Origin: Cunninghamia lanceolata
Lineage: Eukaryota > Streptophyta > Pinopsida > Cupressales > Cupressaceae
Assembly (NCBI GenBank): GCA_027924645.1
Contig: BSBN01001752.1
Location: 11,922,001 to 11,986,000 of the forward strand
DNA: 64,000 nucleotides
Direction: 5' to 3'
Positions 24,310-34,817 of this stretch are shown piece by piece. Both the position numbers and the translations under genes were made by a program. Under the pieces are notes generated by a model that did no database searches, was not told the DNA's origin, and saw only the letters and a program-made list of their open reading frames with translations. How positions within the stretch are numbered: the stretch's first letter is position 1; each line of letters starts with the position of its first letter.

Positions 24310-25541
24310 TTTTCGTGAAACCATGTTTTGAACTTTTTGGCACCTTGCTAAGTGTTGTTTGATATATTTGCATTCACTCATTCTATTGCATTCGAAAATT
24401 TACAAAAAAATTGATATATTTGGAAAAATAGAAAAATATTGCATTTTAGGGTTTGATTTTTGACATGTTTGCATTCATACAATTGTATTTCATTAATTCT
24501 CTGATTTTTACATCAGGTCTGAAATTCATTATCATTCAATTCATTATTTTCAATATTGCATTTGAAAAATCACAACAAAATTGAAAAAAATGGAAAATTT
24601 GCAAAAATTGGCATATTAGGCTTGTATTTTTGTAAAATTTGAATTAATTGGCATCTAATTTCAACTAATTTCTATTATTTTCATTAGATATGATCCAAAA
24701 TACATAAATTCATCATTTACAACTCATTTGCATTGCATTTGCATGCTTGATTTGTTAGAAATTGCTTGAAATTTTGCACTTTTCATGAAAACCTAGTTTT
24801 ACATGAGCTAGGGTTGTAGTCAAAATCTTGTCTCAGATTTTACAACCTTGTTAAAACAATCATTAGGTCTGATCTCTAATTTTAGTGTTGCATCATAGTG
24901 GCCTCCTTGCGAAATTTCATGTCTAGGGCTTGAAAACTTGCATTTTTCACTAGATTTGGCCTTATCATCTTGCTAGACTTGCACTCCAAGAATGTTGTAA
25001 GGGTTTTTGTTCACTAATTGGCTGTTATTAGTGTTATTATCTTCTTCCCCTTCTCAATTTCCTTACAACACCCTTTCTTTTGGGCTTTCACATTGAAATT
25101 TTGTGAAAATTTGGACATTTTTGCTATTTTTGCACTAGGGTTTGATCTAGAGTGACACCATAGGCATGTTGTAACAGATTTTTTTGGCATTAGGTGGCTA
25201 TTTTTACTGTTATAATTTTATGTCCATCATCATTTTCCTTACAACACCCGTTGCCCTACTCTTTGCATTGAGATTTGGTGAAAAATTGCATATTTTCGGC
25301 TTATCAACTTTCTAGAGTTGCTTCAAAAGTGTGTTGTGAAAGGTATTATTTAATTAGTGGACTGTTATTAGGCATATCATTTTCTTTCCCTTTTGTAAAA
25401 TCTTCACAACACCTCTTCTTTCACTTGTTTGCATTGAGAAAAGTTGAAAAATCAAGCATTTTAGAGCATATTCGACATCACTTTTGCATTTGCTTTTTGC
25501 ATAAGTTTTGGAAGATCTTGAAAATCTGATTTGACACTCCT

Positions 25542-26714
25542 TTGCAATCTTACAAATGGTTTCTCAATATAATAATAATTCTAGGTTTTTTTCCTAGGCC
25601 TCAATTAAAAAGAAGAGCCCCTGAGCTTGAAATAACATTCACACCCCATGACAAAGAAATGGTAAATACTGAAGGGCCTCTTTATATCACGTTAAAGATA
25701 ATGGAACAACCTATGCATGGAACACTCATAGATCCTAATTTCATGACAACTGTGGTCATGGAATATTTCCTCCTTAAGCATGAAATGGTACAAGAATCTT
25801 ATGAACCCTTGAATTTGAGAATTAAAACACATAATGGAGCTTTAATGAAACTGATTGGCAAGATAACTCTAATGGTTTCAGTCTATGATAAAGTTGTGGA
25901 TCAATCATTTGATATAATCCCCTTATCCAACCTGTTTTCTATAAAACTTGGACATCCTTGGCTTAAAGCTATGAATTTTGTTCCTTCTACTATTCACAAA
26001 TGTATAAAATTTCCTTTGCATGGAGGGATCCGTACTATCTGTCATAATGATTATCAACCTCCGGCTAAGGACAAGAACTTTATTCTTGATTACTTTTGGC
26101 CGCAACTTGAGATAGATCTTGAGCCACTAAGAGATAGAACTTTCATTGAATACATAAAATACAAAGCAAAACAACTAGCTCGAGTGGCCAGGTCTCCTTT
26201 GGAACCAATAAGAGAATAACAAGAAGCAAGAATAAAACAAGATTATTATGGCTTTGATGAAATTTTTGGAATGAGAAATGTGGATAATGAAAGGGTCCAT
26301 AACCTACCTCGTCCACGAAGAGATGGAATTTATGCTGAGGTCCCTCCCCCATCATCCTTACATGGATCGGGAGGCTTTCATCGACAACAAAATATTCCAC
26401 CAAGACCAATGAGATTTGAACATGGTGCCTCCTCTACTGTACAAACTATGGAAAACCACAACAATAATGAAATAAGCAATAAGACAAGAAGAAATAGACT
26501 ATCAAAAGAAAGGAGGAGGAGAAGACAAGCCTATGCCCAACGGATTGCAAATGAACAAGAGAACATTCAACCTTATGTTGAAACAATTCAAGAAGAACTT
26601 AAAGATGAACAAATTGAAAACAAGAACAACAGTTGGGCTTTGGTACCTTGCACACCACTTTCATCTAGCATTCAGGATTGGGAGGATGATGACCTCCTCG
26701 ATGATGACTTCTAG
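25542..26714 (+). pseudogene. Retropepsin-like gag-pol fragment with acidic tail, one internal stop
   Basis: The frame is open for 225 codons to a TAA at 26217-26219, then continues in the same frame to TAG at 26712-26714. The first part has the layout of a Ty3/gypsy protease-like domain (GPLYITLKIMEQP, the LGHPWLKAM flap-side motif, PSTIHKCIKF). The usual catalytic D-S/T-G triplet is not obvious: the aligned position reads IDPNF. The second part is Pro-rich (AEVPPPSSLHGSGG), then basic (KERRRRRQA), ending in DWEDDDLLDDDF. It is probably a remnant of a gag-protease polyprotein. Its missing catalytic motif and lack of pol make activity unlikely. Confidence 0.65.
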
Positions 26715-28936
26715 CATGGACCTCTCTATAGGTAAGTATATCTAACCCTTTTACCTCTGTGTTGTGCTTCTCCCATGATGTGTTATGTGTTGTTAGGACT
26801 CCTAGGATGACCCTTGATTCTCTTGTAAGGTCAAGGATACTAGGAGACCACCTCTATTTTGACCTTCTTCTATTTGTATCATCATTCTTCTATATTTCCT
26901 CTCCTCTGATTTCATTGTTGTGTGTTGTGTCTTACGGACATAGCATTGTGTTTGGTGAATTGGGGGCACCCTCCTACATGACTGTCCCTAAGACACTTGT
27001 TCTTCTCTCTGATTTATTGTTTACCTTCCTCTAGTGTTTCCACCTAGCTGGCAGATGATGAAAAACATATTATACTGATGTGGACCTAGTGTCCCTTTCA
27101 CGAGTAATCAAAAAATGGACCTAGTCCATAAATGACGACGAGGTTGTAACATATTATCCGATGCTTGGCTAGTGGAATCACTCTGTGATTTCTCTATCTT
27201 GATGTTGATGTTGATGTTATCTTATCTTGCTAACAACACTTTAACAATATTGCTACTCTGTACACTTTGTTTATCATGAATATCACCTTGCTTGGCTCTT
27301 TCATGTAGTTGATCATATGCATTGTTGTTCATCATGATTATTTGGACACTAACACTTTTCTTGCAGGGATGTGTTCGTGGGAAAATTTGGCTATCGTAAA
27401 GTACATGCACCTCTGGGGTGCATGGGCTTTGTGAGAGCTCATGTTCCCTTGTGTGTTTTCTTCCTACCTTAACATGCTTGATATCAGTACGTGATATCAA
27501 CCACCTTAAGGTGGGGGCATGTATAAGGTAAGCTGTCTGCTTTAGATCATAGTAAAGCATGTTTGAACAATCTGAAAATCAATCAAAATCATTTAAGCCC
27601 TCTATGGAGGCAGGATATCGAGCATATCCTTTTATCTTAAGCCCTCATCGCAAGGCGGGGATGGTGCATTTCTCGGAGAGATTACATTATCCTGTCATTT
27701 TCAAAAGTCCTCATCACAAGGCAGGGAGCGGTTCTGTGACTAACTCAACCCTTAAGCGTGTTTTCAATGGTTGTTGTGGTGAATCCCAATCATCAGTGTG
27801 TGCCTATAATGTGCCTAAGATGGTGATGAACCTAGCAATAGTTTCACCCCATCGCTTGTCTATCATGTTTTCTTCGTGTCTTCCATGTGTGTGTATGGCG
27901 TACTTGTTCTCAAAGTGCAAGACCGGTGGCGATGAGCTCCTCTACACTTTGGGATTTGTTTGGCGTGTTTGTTCTCAAGGTGCAAGACCAGTGGTGAATA
28001 ACGCCTCTACACCTTGGGATTTTGTTTGGTGTGTATGTTCTTAAAAAAGTGCAAGATCGGTGGTGAACAGCTCCTCTACACTTTTTGGGATTTGTTTGTT
28101 TACTTTCCTTGTACTTGCATTTTGCATTTCATATGGAAAAATCAAAAAGAAAATAATCACTGCATTCATTGTATTCTCTGTGCTCTACATGTCTTCAATG
28201 CTATATTCTCTGTGTTTTGTGTGACTGTAATTGTCTTCTCCGTGTTTTGTGTGCCTGTTAGTGTCTTCAATATGTTTGACATGTCTTCTCCGTGCTTGGC
28301 ATGTTTCCTGTGTTTGTTACCTTACTTTAATGCATGTATGGGCCTTGCATTTATACATACATTAAAGTGGGGGCTAAATGTTATGTTAGAAAAATTCACC
28401 CTTGGGGGATTTTTCCTATTAAGGTTTAGCTCTCAGGTCTTTAGATTGCATTTAGAGCATCTTGCATGTTAACTTGGATTCCCAATGAGAAAACCCTTGG
28501 GTAGTGGACAAGGGTGCTAGTGCCCTAGTCCATCCCTATTTTGGGTTTGCCCTAAATTCAAATGTCAGGTTTGTGACCGCTATTTGGTTTTCAGGCTGAC
28601 ATCATAAGTTTCAAATATGAAATTCTTGGCGGGAATTTTTGTAGTTGCATATATAAGCATGTGTAGGTTATCATTTACAAACTAGAAGATGACTATAGAG
28701 GATGTTTATGTTTCAAAAGATATTGGCATACTTGTGATATCATTGTGTTGCATAGCATAGCATTGTTATTGTGTTTGTTTTTGCAGGTTGGATTACATCT
28801 TCTCCTCATGGCATTGAAGAGCATCTTCCTTCCATGAGAGCTTCATCATCAAGGTGATATTTATTGTGTTTTATCATCATTATCATTTGGAATTTTGCCT
28901 CTATCCCACAAGGATATTCACTCTCTCTTACAACGG
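26715..28936 (+). mobile_element. Non-coding 3' region of the plus-strand element
   Basis: It matches 12014-16100 in reverse. It contains three 65-69-bp repeats starting at 27915, 27980 and 28049 (GTGCAAGA-CGGTGG core), and degenerate repeats of about 30 bp at 28160-28320 (TCTCTGTGTTTTGTGTG core). ORFs up to 161 codons occur (27559-28044), but they run through repeats and have no recognisable domain, so I do not call them genes. Confidence 0.65.
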
Positions 28937-28998
28937 TGTTCGAAAGACTTGAATGTCTCTCTGGGGCTTGACTCAGGCAAGCCTCTAAACACCACAAC
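28937..28998 (+). repeat. 3' LTR(+) of the plus-strand element, left part
   Basis: First 62 bp of the LTR (TGTTCGAAAGACTTGAATG...). It is interrupted by the insertion at 28999 and resumes at 34217. Confidence 0.88.
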
Positions 28999-30487
28999 TG
29001 GTGTAGGAGCACCTAACACAAGGTGGTCTCCATGAGGCATTCAACTTCATGTTTTGTTTTGATGTCATATTTTGATCTAATAAGGTCCTAGAAGACCATT
29101 CATGTAATAAGGACTATGTCCAAATATCTATATATTGTTGTCATGTAAAATATAGTCATGAAGTTCTAGGGGCAGTCATATGATTCCTCACATTTGTAAG
29201 CATTCCTAAGGTATATAGGAGGCAGTCCTCATTTTTGTAAGCATGTCAAAGTGATAGAAGGCATGTCAAAGCCTTGTCAAAGTTTAACAAATGTTTTGAA
29301 GGCTTCACTAAGCCTAAACAACTCGCTGCAGTCCTAATTAGGACAGTTGCAACCATGATTAGTAAGTGTTGTTTTAAAAATTGACAGACAGTTCACTCAT
29401 GGAAGAATAGTTATACACCTTCCATGGGACCAAACTACATCTCTTTCCATTGTATAAACTTGTTAAGATCTTGGACTTGAGAGAGGAGTCTTAAAGGAGT
29501 CTTGGAGAAGTCGTTTAAAGGAGGAAATAATAATAAACTCAGAATTTCTGCATTTTCTGTATAATTGCCCTGTTGTAGTCCGTACCCTGTGTCTGTACGG
29601 CCAGGTTGTGAGGGATTATGATAGTGGCATGAAACTAGAGTGATTTTACTTCCATTTTCATCTAGTTTGACGTTTTGAAACAATTCTAGAGTAGATTAAT
29701 ACTCATTTTCCTAAAAACTATTTTAAGAAACCCTTATCTAGGGTTTTGGCAAGAATTATGCATTTTTGGCCATTCCACTAATTTGATTCACTTTTGATTA
29801 GTGGAATGAGTTGCAATATATCTGTATTAGTATGTTTTGATGATTTTTTGGTAGGATATCTAAGGAGGAGGAGTTTTCTTTGATAAAACCTAACATCTTC
29901 ATGTGTTAGGCTATTTTTAAGACGCATAATAAGGAACCATAGATGCATTTTTGGGAACAGTAGAGAGAAGGAGAGTAAAACCCACAAAATCCCTTGTTTT
30001 GGCATGTGTTCTAAGTGCTCAAACCATTGATTGGGTTCTGTGTGTAAATTTAGAGGTGGTTGCTTCACAAATTAGGCCTAATTGGGGCTCTAGGTCATCA
30101 GGAGGGGCTATTGGTTGAGATACTCTATCTAAAACAACCTATGCCAAGTTTGGGATATGTGATAGGGGGCCATAATAGGTATCTACTAATTGTCCAAGAT
30201 CAACATTTGGAGGTCTGGGTCAAAATTTATTAGGATTGTTCTCGTTTTGAAAGGCTACAAGCCATTTTGGGGGTTTGTGAAGGAAGTACCTATCCTAAGT
30301 CTAGTCTGCCTTAACCAATGGATGGAATGGGTCCCCTAACATCCCAAACCAACACTTCCATGATGATCCTTGAGTTTCTTTCTTCTATTCCCACTTTTGT
30401 GTAAAGATCTTTGTTTTTGGGCTTGTAGGTGTAGTAGAACCTTGTATTGTTTGTCCATCTTCTCCTATACAATTTGCCTCTACATCA
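28999..30487 (+). repeat. 5' LTR of the gag-protease element
   Basis: 1489 bp; pairs with 32725-34211. A TATA-like CTATATATTG lies near 29130-29140. Confidence 0.92.
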
Positions 30488-30490
30488 TAG

Positions 30491-30502
30491 TGGTATTAGA
30501 GC
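30491..30502 (+). other. Primer-binding site (Met-tRNA type, one change)
   Basis: TGGTATTAGAGC, differing from the usual TGGTATCAGAGC at one base, starts 3 nt after the 5' LTR. Confidence 0.88.
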
Positions 30503-30541
30503 CATAAAAGGTTCTATTGTTGGTGGTATAAGGCCTGGTAT

Positions 30542-31480
30542 ATGTCAGTAGAGGAGAGTGAAGGAGAGGCTAGCAATATGCCTCCAAAGGGGATGACCAC
30601 CAAAGTGGTCAAGAAGTTCAAGGAGATGGAAGAGAAGATCAAAAGTGGAGTCAAGGAAGCACTCCAAGCAAATTTGAAGGCATTGAGGATAGGGAAGAGG
30701 ATAGATGAAGGTTTAGATGAAGAGGAAGAGAAAGAGGAAGAAGAAGAAGAACAAGAGGAGGTAGAGGTATCGGCTGATCAAAAGCATTTCCTTGAAGCCA
30801 TCAAGGCAATTGGCAAGGATTCTTTAGAGGCTCGGATAGAGATTCCTATGTTTATGGGAATATGAATGCTAATGAAGTCATGGAGTGGATTGAGGCTCTA
30901 AACAACTATTTTGAATACAAAGAAGTTCCTAAAAATAAGAGGGTTAAGTTTGTAAAAACTAAACTCTAAGGTTCTGCCCTTACATGGTGGAATTACACCC
31001 AAGGTGAGAGGGTAAAGAATGGGAAGAGTATGATCTCTTCATGGAGCAGAATGTTGGAGAGGATCAAGTCCCAATTCCTTCCATCAGACTATGAGGTGCA
31101 GATCTATAAGAGGATGCAAAATCTCAAGCAAAGAGATTTGGATGTGGCTACTTACATCGAGGAGTTTCACAAATACACTCTTTGTTGTGGGTACATGGAG
31201 GATGAAAAAGCTAAAGTGGCAAGGTATCTAAATGGTTTGAGGTTTAATATCCAAGATGAAATTAGTTTATTAACCCCTGAAACTGTGGAGAAATGCTTTC
31301 AAGTAGCATTAAGGGTTGAAGAGAAATTGAAGAGGAAAGGTGAGCAGCAAAGTAGAGGAAGAGGTGGCAGAAATTTAGAGGTAGGATAGTTTTGAAGAGA
31401 GAAATCAATCCCAAGAAGACCAAGGAGACACAAGCAAAGGTAAGGGCCAAGTTTCTAATTTTAGAGGGGGATTTAGAGGC
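30542..31480 (+). pseudogene. gag capsid region of the gag-protease element
   Basis: ATG at 30545 or 30542 opens a Lys/Glu-rich N-terminal region with a Glu-rich run. A frameshift near 30858 then leads into the capsid domain (FEYKEVPKNKRVKFVK, ALTWWNYTQGE), with one TAA at 30967-30969. The frame 31030-31389 continues with RDLDVATYIEEFHKYT and VARYLNGLRFNIQDE to an Arg/Gly-rich tail. It resembles the chromovirus gag at 4845-5648. At least two frameshifts and one stop make it defective. Confidence 0.85.
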
Positions 31481-32494
31481 ACAAGAGGTGGAGGTAGAGG
31501 TTCTAATGTTTTCACTGGGAGATGTTATGATTGCAATGAGATTGGTTATACAGCATACAAGTGTCCAATGAAACAAAGTTCTACATCCGGTGATAGTGAA
31601 AGGAGGAATGACAAGAGGGTTCAATATGTGCAAGAAGAGGAGGTAGATGAAAGTGTTAACTCTCCAATTGGGAGTATAGCCCCAGGTCAAGATGGAGAAG
31701 CATTGATGCTAAGGAGAACACTCTTGAAGACATCCAAGGAGATGATACAAAGGAGAGCACTTTTTAGGACCAATTGCAAAATCAAAGGTAAAATATGCAA
31801 GGTAGTAATAGATTCTGGTTCAACAAATAATATGGTTTCGAGGGAAATGGTGGATAAATTGAACATAGAAAGGATTCGTCATCAAACTCCTTACAAAGCA
31901 TCTTGGGTAAGTGATAGTCAATCACTTTTGGTAGATGAACAAGCATATGTTGATTTTCATATTGGACAATATCAGGATAGGGTTTTATGTGACATTTTGC
32001 CCATGGAATGTTGTCACCTACTTTTAGGTAGGCCATGGCAATTTGATAGGCAATCATTATATGATGGATGTGCTAACACATACACCATCAAGAAGGATGG
32101 GAGGACTTTTTTGATGACACCATTGTAGGAGGATGCTAAAGCAAAGAAGGCAGCCAAGGTCATCTTGGTGGGTAAGAAAGAGTTTGTAAAGATCAAGGAA
32201 GAAGAGACAAGGGAAGTTGAGTATACCTCAAGGAGTGGGGTTGCTAAAGATCAAATTTTGAAGGTGGTTTCAGTTTTGAATGATGAAGATCAGATGGTGG
32301 TGTCTGAGATGGGTCAGAAGAAGGTTAAAGAGCAGGTCTACAAGAAACCACAAGGTGGTTGGAAAGAAGGAGATGTTATCATAGTAGGGACCATTGTTTG
32401 TCCTCTAGAGCCAACAAGAGTTGAAAGACAATCATATTCTACCATAGCAGCAGTACAAGAAGCATCAACCAAGGTTTTGAATGTAGGTATTTAG
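31481..32494 (+). pseudogene. Altered zinc knuckle, aspartic protease and tail of the gag-protease element
   Basis: An RGTRGGGRG stretch precedes CYDCNEIGYTAYKC (about 31525-31566), a CCHC knuckle with Tyr in place of the zinc-binding His. The frame 31568-32128 then encodes a retropepsin domain with the catalytic VIDSGSTNNMVS and the LLGRPWQFDRQ motif. A stop at 32126-32128 is followed by a Lys-rich tail (32165-32494) with no recognised domain. The catalytic Asp-Ser-Gly is intact although the surroundings are decayed. Confidence 0.85.
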
Positions 32495-32724
32495 GCAAAG
32501 ATGATAGTAAGGAAGAATGGCAAGCAAAATATAGGTTTGGTTGCAAGCACTCACTCATGGCAAGGTGTGAGTAGAGCCTACAATGCTAGGCATGAGTTTT
32601 TGATTCCTTGGAAGCAAGTTGTAGTCCAAAGATCATGGGGAAGACATGAGGCAGCAAAGGATAAAGGTGGAGCAAGACAAAGAATCAACTCATGTGGCAT
32701 GAGTTCTTTTCTAGGTGGGGTGTA
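32495..32724 (+). other. Region between protease tail and 3' LTR, with polypurine tract
   Basis: A further open stretch (32501-32724, continuing into the LTR) has no recognised domain. RT and integrase would normally lie here but are absent. The purine-rich AGGTGGGGTG (about 32713-32722) directly before the LTR at 32725 is the likely polypurine tract. Confidence 0.6.
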
Positions 32725-34211
32725 TGGTGTAAGAGCACCTAACACAAGGTGGCCTCCATGAGGCATTCAACTTCATGTTTTGTTTTGATGTCATATTTTG
32801 ATCTAATAAGGTCCTAGAAGACCATTCATGTAATAAGGACTATGTCCAAATATCTATATATTGTTGTCATGTAAAAGTTAGTCATGAAGTTCTAGGGGCA
32901 ATCATATGATTCCTCACATTTGTAAGCCTTCCTAAGGTATATAGGAGGCAGTCCTCATGGTTGTAAGCATGTCAAAGTGATAGAAGACATGTCAGAGCCT
33001 TGTCAAAGGTTAACAAATGTTTTGAAGGCTTCACTAAGCCTAAACAACTCATTGTAGTCCTAATTAGTACAGTTGCAACCATGATTAGTAAGTGTTGTTT
33101 TAAAAACTGACAGGTAGTTCACTCATGGAAGAATAGTTATACACCTTCCATAGGACCAAACTGCCTCTCTTTCCATTGTATAAACTTGTTAATACCTTGG
33201 AATTGAGAGAGGAGTCTTAAAGGATTCTTGGAGAAGTCGTTTAAAGGAGGAAATAATAATAAACTCAGAATTTCTGCATTTTCTGTATAATTGCCCTGTT
33301 GTAGTCTATACCCTGTGTCTGTACGGCCAGGTTGTGAGGGATTATGATAGTGGCATGAAACTAGAGTGATTTTACTTCAATTTGCATCTAGTTTGACATT
33401 TTGAAACAATTCTAAAGTAGAGTAATAATTGTTTTCCTGAAAACTGTTTTAAGAAACCCTTATCTAGGGTTTTGGCAAGAATTATGCATTTTTGGCCATT
33501 CCACTGATTTGATTCACTTTTGATCAGTGGAATGGGTTGCAATATATCTGTATTAGTATGTTTTGATGAGTTTTTGGTAGGAGATCTGAGGAGGAGGAGT
33601 TTTCTTTGATAAAACCTAACATCTTCATGTGTTACGATATTTCTAAGAGGCATAATAAGGAACCATAGATGCATTTTTGGGAACAGCAGAGAGTAGGAGA
33701 GTAAAACCCACAAAATCCCTTATTTTGGCATGTGTTCTAAGTGTTCAAACCATTGATTGGGTTCTGTGTGTAAATTTAGGGGTAGTTGCTTCACAAATTA
33801 GGCCTAATTGGGGCTCTAGGTCATCAGGAGGGGCTATTGGTTGAGATACTCTGTCCAAAACAACCTATGCCAAGTTTGGGATATGTGATAGGGGGCCATA
33901 ATGGGTATCTACTGATTGTCCAAGATCTACATTTGGATGTCTGGGTCAAAAGTTATTAGGATTGTTCTTGTTTTGAAGGGCTACAAGCCATTTTGGGGGT
34001 TTGTGAAGGAAGTACCTATCCCGAGTCTAGTCTGCCTTAACTAATGGATGGAATGGGTCCCCTAACATCCCAAACCAACATTTCCATGATGATCCTTGAG
34101 TTTTTTTTTTGTTTTTCCCACTTTTGTGTAAAGATCTTTATTTTTGGGCTTATAGGTGTAGTAGAACCTTGTATTGTTTGTCCATCTCCTATCCAATTTG
34201 CCTCTACATCA
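32725..34211 (+). repeat. 3' LTR of the gag-protease element
   Basis: 1487 bp; starts TGGTGTAAGAG and ends CTACATCA, followed by the acaac duplication. Confidence 0.92.
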
Positions 34212-34216
34212 ACAAC

Positions 34217-34817
34217 CCCCTCCCACACTCCTTGTGATTGTAGGTTACAAGTATCAGATCTAGAGAAAGTGGAGTTGTATGGAAGATAGGTGGACATTGA
34301 AGATTCAAGATCTAAAAAGAAGTGAACACTGTGTGGGATTTCGGGACAAGGGTGCCATCAACATTGTCCTCCGCATCTGATTTGCCAGAAACTAAAGATA
34401 GTGCAAAGATTAGTGTTAGAAGGAGATTGGGAATCCACAGAAAAAGTAGTACCTTGGACTAGGGCACCATCACCATTGTCCCTAACATTTCTATTTTTTG
34501 GATTGTGAAAAACTGTGAGTTAAGGTTCACTGCCCTTTGTCTAATTCTGGTAGCATTTGTCGTAATTCACAAATTTAATTACTGTTTTGCTTAAATTAGG
34601 TTTTCAAGAGCACAAAATCATTAATTGGCAACTTTGTGTGATAACTTCTAAATTTCCCAGCAGAAAACTAAGTGGCAACCCAATCTAATAGATGACCCTC
34701 CTCTCGATAGGAGAAGCACTCGGTTGAAAATCCCTTGGAATGTTTTGTGGAAAGGAGGATTCAAACCATATCCCCCATTCAAATAACCCCACAAAACCCT
34801 CTTTTCCATATAAAACA
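34217..34817 (+). repeat. 3' LTR(+) of the plus-strand element, right part
   Basis: Continuation of 28937-28998 after the insertion, ending CATATAAAACA. Read across the gap it matches LTR(+) 23649-24309. Confidence 0.88.

Larger units (their letters stand above)
16935..25261. repeat. Tandem array of 3.9-kb units, each with inverted LTRs
   Basis: Two full units (17517-21403 and 21404-25261) follow a partial one (16935-17516). Each unit reads: leader B (minus), LTR (minus), copia gag fragment, LTR (plus), leader A (plus). The joint A|B recurs at the same base, after CCCTACTC, at 17516 and 21403. The third CCCTACTC (25261) continues into the plus-strand internal region instead. The units differ by only a few substitutions per 100 bases, whereas the minus and plus LTR types within a unit are clearly more diverged from each other. 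Confidence 0.88.
28999..34211 (+). mobile_element. Non-autonomous Ty3/gypsy element with gag and protease only
   Basis: LTRs 28999-30487 and 32725-34211 (about 1.49 kb each, TGGTG...CATCA) are flanked by a perfect acaac duplication (28994-28998 and 34212-34216). The internal 2.2 kb holds a primer site, gag, zinc knuckle, protease and a short unknown tail, then a purine-rich AGGTGGGGTG just before the 3' LTR. RT, RNase H and integrase are absent. Its gag and protease resemble those of the chromovirus at 175-6680, a possible helper type. The LTRs differ at many positions, so it is clearly older than the element at 52568. Confidence 0.93.
11394..34817. mobile_element. Head-to-head composite of non-autonomous LTR elements with a tandem inverted-LTR array
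   Basis: Both outer ends are 3' ends of LTRs: LTR(-) at 11394 and LTR(+) ending at 34817. Between them lie a minus-strand internal region (12014-16934), an array of 3.9-kb units (16935-25261) and a plus-strand internal region (25262-28936). No matching 5-bp duplication is seen at the outer borders (catct on the left, aacac on the right). It therefore probably did not arrive as one insertion. The LTR ends are TGTT...AACA. Confidence 0.8.
23649..34817 (+). mobile_element. Plus-strand non-autonomous LTR element (shares its 5' LTR with array unit 2)
   Basis: 5' LTR 23649-24309; leader 24310-25541; one protease-like ORF at 25542-26714; long non-coding 3' region; 3' LTR 28937-34817, split by the insertion 28999-34211. 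No RT, RNase H or integrase is encoded, so it depended on proteins in trans. It is the mirror-image relative of 11394-16934 and serves as the empty-site reference for the SINE and solo LTR there. Confidence 0.8.

Noticed and set aside
27559..28044. 161-codon plus-strand ORF
   Set aside because: Runs through short tandem repeats in the non-coding 3' region of an LTR element and has no domain. The mirrored minus copy (about 13100-13440) is not open in the same way.
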